Below, piece by piece: positions 1-9,131 of a stretch of DNA of 41,553 nucleotides. Position numbers and translations under genes: made by a program. This DNA comes from Bacteroidota bacterium (lineage in GTDB: Bacteria; Bacteroidota; Ignavibacteria; Kryptoniales; JAKASW01), in assembly GCA_021794075.1 (NCBI GenBank), contig JAJYRM010000024.1, positions 1-41,553 on the forward strand, read 5' to 3'. Each line of letters opens with the position of its first letter. The stretch's first letter is position 1. Below the pieces are notes generated by a model, which ran no database searches, was not told the DNA's origin, and saw nothing but the letters and a program-made list of their open reading frames with translations.

Positions 1-1
1 T

Positions 2-208
2 CCGTCGATACCTCCCGAGTGGGACGGGTTCGAGGCGGTAAGGAAGTGGCGCGGAGCTACGTACCACATAACCGTTAAGAATCCCGATCACGTCGAGCAT
101 GGGGTCAAGGCGATGAAGTTGAATGGAACCGTGGTTGATGGCACAGTCCCTGCGCAGTTGGCTGGGTCGGATAATAGTGTCGATATCCTAATGGGAGAGC
201 CTGTTTAG
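2..208 (+). CDS. C-terminal fragment of a GH94-family glycoside phosphorylase (5' end outside window)
   Basis: Reading from base 2 gives 68 residues with no upstream stop, ending at TAG 206-208. The stretch PEWDGFEAVRKWRGATYHI followed by VKNP is typical of the C-terminal end of GH94 cellobiose/chitobiose-type phosphorylases, where this segment closes the C-terminal beta domain after the (alpha/alpha)6 catalytic barrel. These cytoplasmic enzymes split a beta-linked disaccharide with phosphate to give a sugar 1-phosphate. The catalytic Asp and the specificity loops lie outside the window, so cellobiose, chitobiose and other substrates cannot be separated. The presence of nagA/nagB-like genes in the locus makes a GlcNAc-containing disaccharide an attractive but unproven substrate. 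A hairpin follows the stop. Confidence 0.75.
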   Translation, partial: PSIPPEWDGFEAVRKWRGATYHITVKNPDHVEHGVKAMKLNGTVVDGTVPAQLAGSDNSVDILMGEPV

Positions 209-220
209 TAAGGAGGAAGG

Positions 221-243
221 ATATCACTTAAGTCAAGTGGTAT
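221..243 (+). terminator. Hairpin just after the phosphorylase gene, possible terminator
   Basis: ATATCACTT (221-229) pairs with AAGTGGTAT (235-243) over nine base pairs including one G-U, with a five-base loop. It lies 12 bases after the stop codon. No T-tract follows, so it may be a weak terminator or an mRNA-stabilising end. Confidence 0.35.
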
Positions 244-418
244 GCGTTGGCGATCGCCCCGGCGAGAGTTTAGGCCCAGTGTGTTTACCGCGGCCACACG
301 AGATCTCGGACGACGTCTTACAACGCAGGCCGTTGCCAACTTAAGCCAGGTGTTGATAAAAGCTGACTTTCACCGATATGCCATACCTGTCCATGATGCC
401 GATTCGCATTTCGGAATG

Positions 419-485
419 ATTCTGTCCCCAGTCTGTATCGCTTCGATTTTGCCCTCAGGTACTCCTGTTTTCCTCGTTTTCCCAT
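419..485 (-). pseudogene. Possible N-terminal remnant of an IS transposase/integrase
   Basis: On the minus strand from ATG 485-483 the reading is MGKRGKQEYLRAKSKRYRLG, which resembles the first residues of a transposase family with an MGRRGKEEYLxAIxxRYRxA start. An AGGAG sits about ten bases upstream of that ATG. Similarity appears to stop after about 20 codons, so this would be only a scar. The identification rests on memory of the family start and is weak. The rest of 244-603 shows nothing else I can support as coding. Confidence 0.3.
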
Positions 486-603
486 AATCTGGTAAGCTCC
501 TATTTGGGTTACCTAAATTATGAGGCAACGACTTTCTAACGACTCCGCCAGAGTGACCTTCTTTATGAGTCAATGCGATGCGCTGAATTTCGTGTTGCGC
601 CTC

Positions 604-632
604 TTGACAAACTGTTTAAGGTGGCGTATATT
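604..632 (+). promoter_or_regulatory. Sigma-70-like promoter for the LacI-type regulator gene
   Basis: TTGACA at 604-609 and TATATT at 627-632 are separated by 17 bases, close to the canonical sigma-70 pattern. Transcription would start near 639 and give a leader of about 90 bases containing the operator-like palindrome at 705-718. Confidence 0.55.
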
Positions 633-704
633 CGTTTGTTGGCCGAACGAACCAACGTACGTCGTATGGTTGAACTTGAGGACGGACTATCTTACGTATA
701 AAAT

Positions 705-718
705 GTTAAGCGTTTATC
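705..718. promoter_or_regulatory. LacI-type operator-like palindrome upstream of the regulator
   Basis: GTTAAGCGTTTATC (reverse complement GATAAACGCTTAAC) is an imperfect palindrome centred on CG, the usual architecture of LacI-family operators. It agrees at 12 of 14 positions with the site at 1759-1772 on the other side of the regulator gene. Its position between the promoter and the start codon fits autoregulation by roadblock or repression. Confidence 0.45.
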
Positions 719-729
719 ATAATTAGCCG

Positions 730-1722
730 ATGGCTACTATAAATGATGTCGCCGAAAAGGCGAAGGTTTCGGTCGTAACCGTTTCGAGGTTGCTGAATCA
801 CCCTGAAGTTGTTAATGCCAAATCAGCAGAGAAGATACACAAGGCTATGGAAGAATTACACTTTCAACCTAGCCAAATTGCAAGATCGTTGGCAAAGAGA
901 AGAACGAATACGCTCGGTGTAGTAATGCCCGATGTAAAGAACCCCTTCTTCAACAAGTGGTTTCGCTGTCTGGAGGAATACGCAACAATCCATCAGTTCA
1001 GCATGCTCCTTTGCAATACGGATGACGATCCCGAGAAGGAGATGCGGTACATAAAACTAATGCAGGCACATAGAGTGGACGGCATCGTTATCGTCCCGTA
1101 TGCGAAGAAATCTATCGAATATTTAATCAAGAGCGGTCAGAAGTTTGTCCTTGTCGATAGGATCTTCAAGGACTTGGAAGTCGATTTCGTAACTACAGAT
1201 CACTTCAGGGGTGGCTATGAGGCTACTCGATACCTGATAAGTCTAGGTCATAGACGCATTGCGGTCCTGAGAGGGGAAGGCTACATATTTCCCGATGCTG
1301 AGCGATATTCAGGCTTTCAAAAGGCTATGCAGGAAACTGGTATTCAAATCGATGAAAATATGATCATGAATTGTGGTTTGGACGAGGGGAAGGCTTATCA
1401 GCAAACGAAGGAGCTTATGAATCGAGAAGAAAGGCCAACCGCAGTCTTTTCGTTCAATGGTTTAATGTCATTAGGTTTCATCCAGGCTGTTCAAGAGATT
1501 GGACTTTCGATTCCGCAAGATGTATCGCTCTTAGGTTTTGACGAAATCCAGGGATATGGAATATTCCGTCCCAAGGTGACACATGTAATTCAGCCAATTA
1601 AATCACTAGGGGAATTTGCTTTCGACATGATAGCGGAAAGAATTAAGAAGGCCGACTCTGTTAGGCAGCAGATATTTCTTAAGCCCTTACTTATTGTAGG
1701 TGATTCTTGCATTCAAATATAG
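730..1722 (+). CDS. LacI-family transcriptional regulator
   Basis: The 330-residue protein is of normal LacI/GalR length. Residues 1-25 (MATINDVAEKAKVSVVTVSR) form the helix-turn-helix, followed by the hinge region with NHPEVVNAKSAEKIHKAMEEL and PSQIARSLAKRRTNTLGVVMPDVKNPFF, which leads into a periplasmic-binding-protein-like sensor domain (about 60-330). FSFNGLMSLGFIQAVQEIG and LLGFDEI are typical sensor-domain segments. Such regulators bind palindromic operators and release DNA when a sugar or sugar phosphate binds. Two matching CG-centred palindromes, at 705-718 and 1759-1772, flank the gene, so autoregulation and control of the downstream isomerase/receptor genes are likely. The ligand is unknown. 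The ATG has no strong ribosome site, but the start is fixed by the canonical HTH beginning. Confidence 0.93.
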   Translation: MATINDVAEKAKVSVVTVSRLLNHPEVVNAKSAEKIHKAMEELHFQPSQIARSLAKRRTNTLGVVMPDVKNPFFNKWFRCLEEYATIHQFSMLLCNTDDDPEKEMRYIKLMQAHRVDGIVIVPYAKKSIEYLIKSGQKFVLVDRIFKDLEVDFVTTDHFRGGYEATRYLISLGHRRIAVLRGEGYIFPDAERYSGFQKAMQETGIQIDENMIMNCGLDEGKAYQQTKELMNREERPTAVFSFNGLMSLGFIQAVQEIGLSIPQDVSLLGFDEIQGYGIFRPKVTHVIQPIKSLGEFAFDMIAERIKKADSVRQQIFLKPLLIVGDSCIQI

Positions 1723-1758
1723 TCCCAGTAAGTCGCAGTGTATTTTTTTAACGGTTTT

Positions 1759-1772
1759 GATAACCGCTTATC
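1759..1772. promoter_or_regulatory. LacI-type operator-like palindrome ahead of the isomerase/receptor genes
   Basis: GATAACCGCTTATC is a near-perfect palindrome with a CG centre (half-sites GATAAC and GATAAG). It lies 37 bases after the regulator stop and about 115 bases before the isomerase-like gene, and it overlaps a possible TTGATA -35 element at 1757-1762. With the related site at 705-718 it is the best candidate binding site for the regulator at 730-1722. Confidence 0.5.
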
Positions 1773-1885
1773 ATTTGTTGTTATGGAAGGAAGAAGTAAG
1801 TATGTTGCGGTCACTAGCTCTTCTAACAACCAAGGTGTAGCTGAAGCGGGTCGGCCTGAAAATAACTACGAAAGTAGATAGTTAG

Positions 1886-3484
1886 ATGAAGAACGTCTAT
1901 TTGATCCCTGATGGTGATCTTCGCTTATCAGCTAAAGGGATATGTGAGAAGGCACAGACAGAAATGGAATCTAAGCTCATTGCATCTTTGAACAAGGAAA
2001 GGGTAACGATAATCCGTGGGCATCGATACAATCCGGTCAAGAAACAGGGATTCATCGACAGTCAGAAGTTTGGAATTCAGGAATTTTGCTCAATACCTGG
2101 AGATGCTCCGTCAATAGTTGGAGAGGCATTGGGGTAATATACACAAAACATATTGCCCGGGCTGTTGACGCACCGTGGGCCTGTTCTGACAGTGGCCAAT
2201 TGGAGCGGAGCTTGGCCCGGGTTGGTAGGTCTCCTAAACATTAATGCATCTTTAACGAAGGCAGGCATGGAATACGGCACAATCTGGAGTGAGGATTTTT
2301 ATAACGCTTACTTTCTTAACTGTCTGAAGAGATTGTTACAAAGTGGATCAATTTCTCCCGATGTGTCTCATGTTCATCGGGATGATGGCAGTGAAGTCCC
2401 TGGAGATGTCGCAAAGATAGGTATTGAATCTGCAAGAAAGCTGAGGGCCCAAAGAGCCATCATGGGAATATTCGATGGAGGCCGTATGGGAATGTATAAC
2501 GCAATGATATTGGCTGAACTACTTCAACCACTCGTGATTTACAAGAAGCGTTTGAACCTGTCAAGCCTATATGCCAAAATGCAGACTGTCAGCGATATCG
2601 AAGCCGGAAAGGTGTTCAATTGGCTAGAAGCAAAAGGTATGAGGTTCCATCTTGGTGCGAGCAAGGAAACCTCGCTCACCGAGTCCCAGATTATGCATCA
2701 ATGCAAGATGCCTATCGCTGCTTTACGGATCGCTGACGAATTCGGCTGTGCGCTTATCGAAATCCAGTATCAACAGGGGCTGGAGGACCTTCGTCCTGCA
2801 TCAGATTTAGCGGAAGGGCCGTTCAATAATATCGACAGGCCGCTTGTATGTCATGAGGAAACGAAATCAAAACAGTTTCCTGGAGAAGCGCTACCCCATT
2901 TTAATGAAGCAGTTGAGTGTGCAGGTGTTGACGCACTCATTACGAATCGTGTGTGGCGACAGCTAGGTTATCCTCCCGAAACCACGTTGCATGGCATCAA
3001 GTGGGGAAGGCGCCTTAAAGGCGACGGCATAGACGAATCTGTCTGGGTATTTGACATATCGGCCTCGATTCCGGCCGCGCATATCGATGGCGGTTACAGT
3101 GAGGCCGTTAGCGAGCGTCAACTGCCTGTCTACTTCAGGCTTGGAGGAGGTACCCTGAAGGGAGTAAGCAAGCCGGGGAGTATAGCATGGAGCAGGTTGT
3201 TCATTGAGGGTGGAAAGCTGAAATGGGATATAGAGCTCGGAAAGGCTGTGAAGTTGCCCAAAGAGGAAACCGAGGAACGATCAAACCTTACCAATCGTGA
3301 ATGGCCCATGATGCACACCGAGCTGAAGGGAGGAACGCGCGGTCAAATGATGGCACGGCACGAAGCAAATCACATACAAGTCGCATATGCCCCGGACGAA
3401 AAGCGAGCGAGACGCACTCTGTATGCAAAGGCAGCCGCAATGAACGAACTCGGCGTGGATGCTTATATCTGTGGCAGGGTGTGA
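1886..3484 (+). pseudogene. L-fucose isomerase-like protein gene interrupted by an in-frame TAA
   Basis: Two stretches in the same frame, 1886-2137 and 2138-3484, are separated only by TAA 2135-2137; read through, they give about 532 residues. The sequence matches the bacterial L-fucose/L-arabinose isomerase-like family: GLLTHRGPVLTVANWSGAWP, LVGLLNINASLTKAG, CKMPIAALRIADEFGC, ALPHFNEAVECAG, DALITNRVWRQLG, YFRLGGGTLKGVSKPG and MARHEANHIQVAYAP. Family members interconvert aldose and ketose forms of a deoxy- or pentose sugar in the cytoplasm using a divalent metal. The stop falls within conserved sequence just before YTQNILPGLLTHRG. The larger downstream part might still be translated from TTG 2153, but it would lack the N-terminal domain. 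From memory, relatives carry FDEG where this has FDGGRMG at about 2470-2490, which may be another decay mark. A sequencing error is possible. Confidence 0.75.
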
Positions 3485-3597
3485 CCTTATCGTCAGATGA
3501 AAAAGATGTTAAATGAGTCGACTAACGAAGCAGAATTGTAAAGAAGAGCTGCAAAGTAACTGAGGCAGCTTGTTTTCAGATAGAAGGAGCGTGATCA

Positions 3598-6500
3598 TTG
3601 GCCAGAAACTGGAGCTTAGTTTGCATTATCACATTTATTGCACTGTGTCTCTGGCCTTCGAATATCAGTGCACATCAGCTTGATAACCATTCTGTAAGAA
3701 GTTCAAACGGAAGCCGAGCAAAATCGTCGTCTAATCCTTCATCAGGCCAGCTCTCATACTTGGAAAGTCAAATTTCACTAAGAGCCGAGAACATCACTTT
3801 GCGCCAGTTTTTGAACAAAATAGCTTCCAAGACTGGCGTGCGTTTTTCTTACAACAGGAAAGTGTTTCCGTTCGAGAGGAGGATCGATGTATCTGCCGAT
3901 CATGCGCGTCTATCGAGCGTTCTCAATCAGGGCTTTGAAGGGATGCGATTTAGCTGGACGGCGATGAAAGGGAAACGTATTGTAATTGTTGAAGGTGTCG
4001 GGACCAGTCAATCGAACGGCGATATCCGCGGAAAGGTACTGGATGCCAATTCAGGTGATCCTTTGCCGGGAGCCATAGTCCTCTTGAAAGGAACTAGCAT
4101 GGGCGCATCTACTGACCTGGACGGCAATTATTCGATCCGGGATGTACCTTCGGGGAGCTACCTGGTACGCGTAAGCTATATCGGTTATGTGTCCCGGGTT
4201 ATATTCGTGCAATTGGCGGCGGGTGGGAAACTCACGGAAGATTTGAAGCTGAGGCCCGTCGGTGTAAAGGGGAAGGCCGTCGTTGTCACCGCGCAGGCGA
4301 GCGGCCAGGCACAAGCCATCAATCAAGAACTATCGTCGGACAAGATTATGAACGCGGTCTCCGCAGCGAAGATTCGTCAGCTCCCGGATGAGAATGCCGC
4401 GGAATCTGTAGGAAGGCTACCGGGTGTTTTTGTTCTGAGGAAAGGAGGAGAAGGGTATAAGGTGATAATCCAGGGGATGGCTCCACAGTATAACGAGATC
4501 ATGATTAACGGCATTGAGATGGGAGCCTCCAATCCCAATGACAGGAGCACCAATTTGAGCATGATCTCCTCGAATATGCTAGAAGGTATACAGGTCTACA
4601 AGACGGTCACGCCCGATATGAATGCCAACGTCATAGGCGGAGTTGTCAACTTTGACATGCGGGAAGCGGAGGTAAAGAAACCGGGAGTGCCACAATTTAG
4701 CCTGCTGGTCCAGGGTGGATACAATAATCTTCCGGACGCATACAACAAATTCAATAATTACAAATACATCGGCAGTGTACAGGACAGACTTTTAAATGAC
4801 AAATTAGGCATCTTCGCACAGGCAGACATTGAGAGGCTGAATCTTTCTTCCAATGAGCTGTCCAGCGCTTACACACATTTCGGGAACAGCACATCCAAAT
4901 ACGCCATTTACGACGTGAATCTTTATGACATTCCTCGCGACAAACTCCTCTACAACGGCGCATTTGATTTGGATTATGAGTACTCAGGAGGATCGCTAAA
5001 ATCCATGAACTTTCTGAGTTCGAGCATTACTAACACTAATCAGTGGTACCAGCAGTTTAGTATCGGTGCCAACATGCTCTACTACGGCCTCACGGGTTCT
5101 CGCGATGTCTTGAACACAATATCGAATGTCCTTGATTTCAAGCAGGTGCTTCCGGTCTTTGACATGGAATTAGACCTGGGGCATACCTACTCGGAAACAA
5201 GGACACCGAACAACTGGGGTGTCTCGTTTTCTCAGTTGTCAGGAGGTTTGAATCTATTCAATGGTATGCAGAATGTTAGTCCTGCGACCGTTGTAGCTGC
5301 TGCTACCCCCAACTTATCCGAGGCGTACCTCTTCGGCGTCAATAACATCAACAGCTTTTCAAGAGCGAATGCGTTTACAGCGAAGCTTAACTTGAAGACC
5401 AATATCGATCTCTCGGACGCGGTTTCGGCAGTCGTAAAATTCGGGGGAGAATCCATGTTTGTGTCGAGATCTTACATATACGGTGAATATCTTGGGCAGC
5501 TCGACACAGGCGGAGCGCTCGCGGCAGATAATCTAATTAGTTCTCACTTCAACTTACCGACAGGTAATTATCTCTTGCCCATCACGGATTTTCTGGATCC
5601 ACATTTCAGATATGGAACGTTTCTCAACGGCAACTACAGGATGACTGCACCATTGAGCCTTGGCATGATATCTCAGGCGGCAGCCCTTCTGCAAAAGAAC
5701 GTGCAAACTCTTACGCCGATCTACTACCATGATCTTCATGAGTCGACGATATCGAATTACTCCGGGCATGAAAATCCCTCCGCAGTTTACGCAATGGCAA
5801 CCGTGAATATAGGACACGAGCTAGCGTTAATTGGTGGAGTGCGGTATCAGACTTTCCAGACATCTTACAGTGGCGTAGCTGGTGTCGCCAGTCTTGAGCC
5901 TCAATTTGCCTACAACCACTACGATACGACTGTCTCCCGTTTCAGAGGTTACTTTCTACCGGACGTAACCTTGAAGTATGATCCTGTGTCGTGGGCTGAT
6001 ATGCGGCTCTCGTACACAAACACCCTTGCTTATCCAAGCTACGGAGATTTTGTGCCGAAGATAGACCTGTCCGATCTGACGGATATTTGGAACAACACAC
6101 GACTCGTTCCGGCTCAATCCACTAATTACGATGCCGCAGTTTCCTTTTACAACAACACGATCGGAATGTTTTCTGCTGACGCCTTCTTCAAGCAGATAGT
6201 TGACATGATCTATTCCTGGCAGTTTTTCATCAAAGGAACAGGTTCTATGGAGTATCTGCCGACAAATTTAGCCAATTTCAATCCCAACGCCACATATTCT
6301 GTATTTACGACAGAAAACAATCCGTACCGGAATGAAGTCTATGGAATAGAGCTGGATTGGCAAACCCATTTCTGGTACTTGCCGGGTGTTCTCTCCGGTT
6401 TGGTGCTTGGGGTCAACTACACGCACACCAGGTCAAGAGCTCATTACCCATATGTATATTCATTCTCAACCGGTCGAGTTATACAGTACATTGATACTTC

Positions 6501-6834
6501 TTTTACCGACCGCATGGTTGAACAGCCGGACAACATATTCAACCTTTCAGTTGGATATGACTACGAAGGGTTTTCAATCTGGGCTGCCTTGGTCTACCAG
6601 GCCAACATCTTCACGTCACCGAGCCAGTGGCCTCAACTGAACGGGTTCACCGCGGCATACAGACGATGGGACGTTGCTGTGAGGCAGAAGCTGCCATGGA
6701 CCGGACTCGAAATGTACATGGATATTAACAACATAATCTCTGCTAACGATGTACAGGTGATCGAGGGTGGTCCTCCCACTGCAATAGAAGATTACGGATT
6801 GACAGCCGACATGGGACTTCGGTGGAAGGTATGA
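3598..6834 (+). CDS. TonB-dependent outer-membrane receptor with STN signalling domain
   Basis: This 1078-residue receptor starts at TTG 3598 with AGAAGGAG at 3582-3589. Domains in order: signal peptide (1-25); STN (secretin/TonB N-terminal) domain about 55-130 with ITLRQFLNKIASKTGVRFSY; carboxypeptidase-regulatory-like beta-sandwich about 140-225 (GKVLDANSGDPLPGAIVLLKG); plug about 235-360 (DENAAESVGRLPGVFVLRKG, IIQGMAPQYNEIMINGIEMG); and a 22-strand-type barrel to the end. The plug style is that of carbohydrate/siderophore TonB receptors, not classic SusC, and no SusD follows. STN domains usually contact a FecR-type anti-sigma factor, but none is present in the window. The gene lies 113 bases after the isomerase-like gene and is probably cotranscribed with the beta-helix gene at 7078. 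A strong paralogue is at 38350. Confidence 0.92.
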   Translation: MARNWSLVCIITFIALCLWPSNISAHQLDNHSVRSSNGSRAKSSSNPSSGQLSYLESQISLRAENITLRQFLNKIASKTGVRFSYNRKVFPFERRIDVSADHARLSSVLNQGFEGMRFSWTAMKGKRIVIVEGVGTSQSNGDIRGKVLDANSGDPLPGAIVLLKGTSMGASTDLDGNYSIRDVPSGSYLVRVSYIGYVSRVIFVQLAAGGKLTEDLKLRPVGVKGKAVVVTAQASGQAQAINQELSSDKIMNAVSAAKIRQLPDENAAESVGRLPGVFVLRKGGEGYKVIIQGMAPQYNEIMINGIEMGASNPNDRSTNLSMISSNMLEGIQVYKTVTPDMNANVIGGVVNFDMREAEVKKPGVPQFSLLVQGGYNNLPDAYNKFNNYKYIGSVQDRLLNDKLGIFAQADIERLNLSSNELSSAYTHFGNSTSKYAIYDVNLYDIPRDKLLYNGAFDLDYEYSGGSLKSMNFLSSSITNTNQWYQQFSIGANMLYYGLTGSRDVLNTISNVLDFKQVLPVFDMELDLGHTYSETRTPNNWGVSFSQLSGGLNLFNGMQNVSPATVVAAATPNLSEAYLFGVNNINSFSRANAFTAKLNLKTNIDLSDAVSAVVKFGGESMFVSRSYIYGEYLGQLDTGGALAADNLISSHFNLPTGNYLLPITDFLDPHFRYGTFLNGNYRMTAPLSLGMISQAAALLQKNVQTLTPIYYHDLHESTISNYSGHENPSAVYAMATVNIGHELALIGGVRYQTFQTSYSGVAGVASLEPQFAYNHYDTTVSRFRGYFLPDVTLKYDPVSWADMRLSYTNTLAYPSYGDFVPKIDLSDLTDIWNNTRLVPAQSTNYDAAVSFYNNTIGMFSADAFFKQIVDMIYSWQFFIKGTGSMEYLPTNLANFNPNATYSVFTTENNPYRNEVYGIELDWQTHFWYLPGVLSGLVLGVNYTHTRSRAHYPYVYSFSTGRVIQYIDTSFTDRMVEQPDNIFNLSVGYDYEGFSIWAALVYQANIFTSPSQWPQLNGFTAAYRRWDVAVRQKLPWTGLEMYMDINNIISANDVQVIEGGPPTAIEDYGLTADMGLRWKV

Positions 6835-7077
6835 ATGATATGTCTTTGTATCGCAGATGTACGGTCAGCACGCCTGAGACCCTGCACGCCTGCATCGGCG
6901 GCTGCCATCTGATCGGCAAAAAAGAAAGGATGAGAGGTGAAATTGGATTCGAAGCATTAAGTACTCTTGGAGGTGTAGTCACCAAGGGGGAAATGTTTGT
7001 GAAGTATGTTGTTTCGTCCGGGCGATTATTTTTGATCGGGAGAAATTGCAGAAAACACAAACAAAAGGACTGTCATC

Positions 7078-8811
7078 ATGAAAAGTGTATTAATCGCATC
7101 GCTTGTTGTTGCGGTCACTGTATGGCTTGCGCCTGCACGCAAGGCATTTGCTTCGACAAACGACACGCTTACGGTCTATGCGAGCGGGCCAGCCATTAAT
7201 CAGGTCATCAACGGCGACACAACCGCAGACGGCCAGCAGGCCCACAATGTGTACAGGCTCGTATCAACGGACACAACATACATCTTTTTGAATCAAATAA
7301 CACCCAAGTCGAGCATCACGGTTTTGGGCGTCCAGGGTCCGAACGGCCGGCCACCGTGCATACAACCTGGAGTCTTAAACGACGGCTCAATACCGCCAAC
7401 TTTGTTCAACATCAACCGAAAAGCGATCACGGCCACATTCAAGAATCTCCTCATTGAAGGGCTGGCGACAGATGGGTCTTTTGTCCACCCAGCTTATGGC
7501 ATACAAGTCACGGCTGATTCTGTAAGGCTTTACGTTGACAATGTCGTTTTCAGCGATGTAAGCGGGTGTGCCATCGTTTACACCGGCAACTGGGGTAACT
7601 ACTTCATAACAGATTGTACTTTCAGGGATAATGTTGACCCTGTCACCTGGACTGATGCTTCAGCGCTGGAGCCGCTGTGGCCGGCGATTGCTGCCGTTGA
7701 TTCTATTGTTATGAACGACAATACATTCTTCTGCGATAATTCTGCCGAAGTTGTCGCCAAGTATCCGGTACGATATGTCGGGTTTTCCCATAACAGCGTC
7801 GTCTTTTCGTTCATGCAACCGTTCTTCATTATGGCTTCTGAAAACGCAAAGATTGACAACAATATCTTCTATGACACTTTTGTCGGAGGAGAATTGAAAT
7901 CTCAGTACCCGTGGTGGGATGAGGAGTTCTCCCCTGCGACCCCCGCGATCATTTCCTTTGATACTATGAATGTGGCCAGCGACAGGGTGTTTGATCCGCA
8001 GGATTCCACCAAACCGAATTGGAGAATGTTGGCTGAGGCAAAGAGAGTGGTGCAGGTAGAGAATAATGATTTCTACGAGGAGTCAACCGTAACGAATTTC
8101 TGGACTTCCTGGAATGATACCTCTAAAGCTGGAGATCCCGATTCACTGTACACTCCGACGTTTATGAATTCCAGAACCGAAAATATGTTTAACGACAAGA
8201 CTGCATGGCCGGGATTCACTCAATCGGGAAACATATCAGTCAACCCTGATTACGGTGCGTCCTTTGCGAATGTACTGAAAGGTGGAGGCAACTACGGTAT
8301 TGGATTGCTCCCTTATTTCTCGTTGATAAACTCGCAGAAATCTCCGACTATTGGGTGGGGATATCAGATACAATCTATTTCTAATGGAAATTCGAACTGG
8401 ATTCCGTATTGGCCACTGCCGGAAGCCGCGGATATGCAGTACACGAATGCGGCAGTAAAAAACGCCAGCAACGATGGGATACCACTTGGCGATCCGGTCT
8501 GGTTTAACAAGGTCACTGCCGTCATGCCGTTGTCGGCACAGGTACCGACGAAGTTCGATCTGAGCAATAACTATCCGAACCCCTTCAACCCTTCAACTGT
8601 CATCAAAGTCACGCTGGCAAACGCAGGTAACATGAGCTTGGAAATCTACAATGTGCTTGGGCAGCTCGTTAAAGTAGTAGCTCAAGGTTACAAAGCTCCG
8701 GGCGTTTATACCTATAACGTATTCATGGACAACTTTGCAAGCGGAGTCTACTTCTACAGGTTACAAGAAGGATCACGCTCTATGACGAAGAAGATGCTCT
8801 TGTTGAAGTAA
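7078..8811 (+). CDS. Secreted right-handed beta-helix-like protein with T9SS sorting domain
   Basis: 577 residues, starting at ATG 7078 with AAGGA about ten bases upstream. A signal peptide (about 1-25, ending KAFAS) is followed by a region with repeated short beta-strand units: VRLYVDNVVFSDVSGCAIVY, YFITDCTFRDN, SIVMNDNTFFCDNS, AKIDNNIFYDTF, VVQVENNDFYEE. This pattern of regularly spaced D/N-N-x-F turns is typical of pectate-lyase-like parallel beta-helices. The C-terminal 80 residues (from FDLSNNYPNPFNPST) are a T9SS type A sorting domain ending MTKKMLLLK, so the product should reach the cell surface. It lies where a SusD gene would stand in a Bacteroidia locus. No catalytic residues could be assigned; it could be a polysaccharide lyase, a glycan-binding protein or an adhesin. 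Confidence 0.82.
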   Translation: MKSVLIASLVVAVTVWLAPARKAFASTNDTLTVYASGPAINQVINGDTTADGQQAHNVYRLVSTDTTYIFLNQITPKSSITVLGVQGPNGRPPCIQPGVLNDGSIPPTLFNINRKAITATFKNLLIEGLATDGSFVHPAYGIQVTADSVRLYVDNVVFSDVSGCAIVYTGNWGNYFITDCTFRDNVDPVTWTDASALEPLWPAIAAVDSIVMNDNTFFCDNSAEVVAKYPVRYVGFSHNSVVFSFMQPFFIMASENAKIDNNIFYDTFVGGELKSQYPWWDEEFSPATPAIISFDTMNVASDRVFDPQDSTKPNWRMLAEAKRVVQVENNDFYEESTVTNFWTSWNDTSKAGDPDSLYTPTFMNSRTENMFNDKTAWPGFTQSGNISVNPDYGASFANVLKGGGNYGIGLLPYFSLINSQKSPTIGWGYQIQSISNGNSNWIPYWPLPEAADMQYTNAAVKNASNDGIPLGDPVWFNKVTAVMPLSAQVPTKFDLSNNYPNPFNPSTVIKVTLANAGNMSLEIYNVLGQLVKVVAQGYKAPGVYTYNVFMDNFASGVYFYRLQEGSRSMTKKMLLLK

Positions 8812-8908
8812 AGCTAGCTGTGCTTCAGACGAAAATAATCGGCGAAACACCTGAATAGGACAGAGAGAAGAAAAGGCCGACGGACAAAAATAGAGAGAAA
8901 ACCCGAAG

Positions 8909-8950
8909 GGAGACCTCACATAAGAGTCAGGTGACTTATGTGAGCTCTCC
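8909..8950 (+). terminator. Strong hairpin in the 320-base gap after the beta-helix gene
   Basis: GGAGA-c-CTCACATAAG (8909-8924) pairs with CTTATGTGAG-c-TCTCC (8935-8950): 15 base pairs interrupted by one C-C mismatch, with a ten-base loop. No T-run follows, so it may be a non-canonical terminator, a 3'-end stabiliser separating receptor and enzyme transcripts, or a protein-binding palindrome. The rest of 8812-9131 shows nothing else recognisable. Confidence 0.5.
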
Positions 8951-9131
8951 GGACGGGCCGGTGTTGTAGAAAGGTTAGCGATTGGATTGAAGGACGAAGT
9001 ATGCCACGGACGATCGGGACTATTGAGTTACTTGGTCATTCAACTGACATAGCAAGCAGCCAGAATGGACGAGAGATTCAACAAACTGCGTAATGGCACA
9101 AGTCAAATCCATTAATTAGAAAGGACGATAA

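Noticed and set aside
1916-1929. GATCTTCGCTTATC, similar to the LacI-type motif
   Set aside because: 11 of 14 matches, inside a coding region and not palindromic; several such matches are expected by chance in 41 kb. Comparable weak matches near 12599-12612, 17234-17247 and 26569-26582 were dropped for the same reason.
7078-8811. SusD-like assignment for the gene after the first receptor
   Set aside because: No lipobox and no TPR-type helical sequence; the protein is beta-rich with a T9SS tail.
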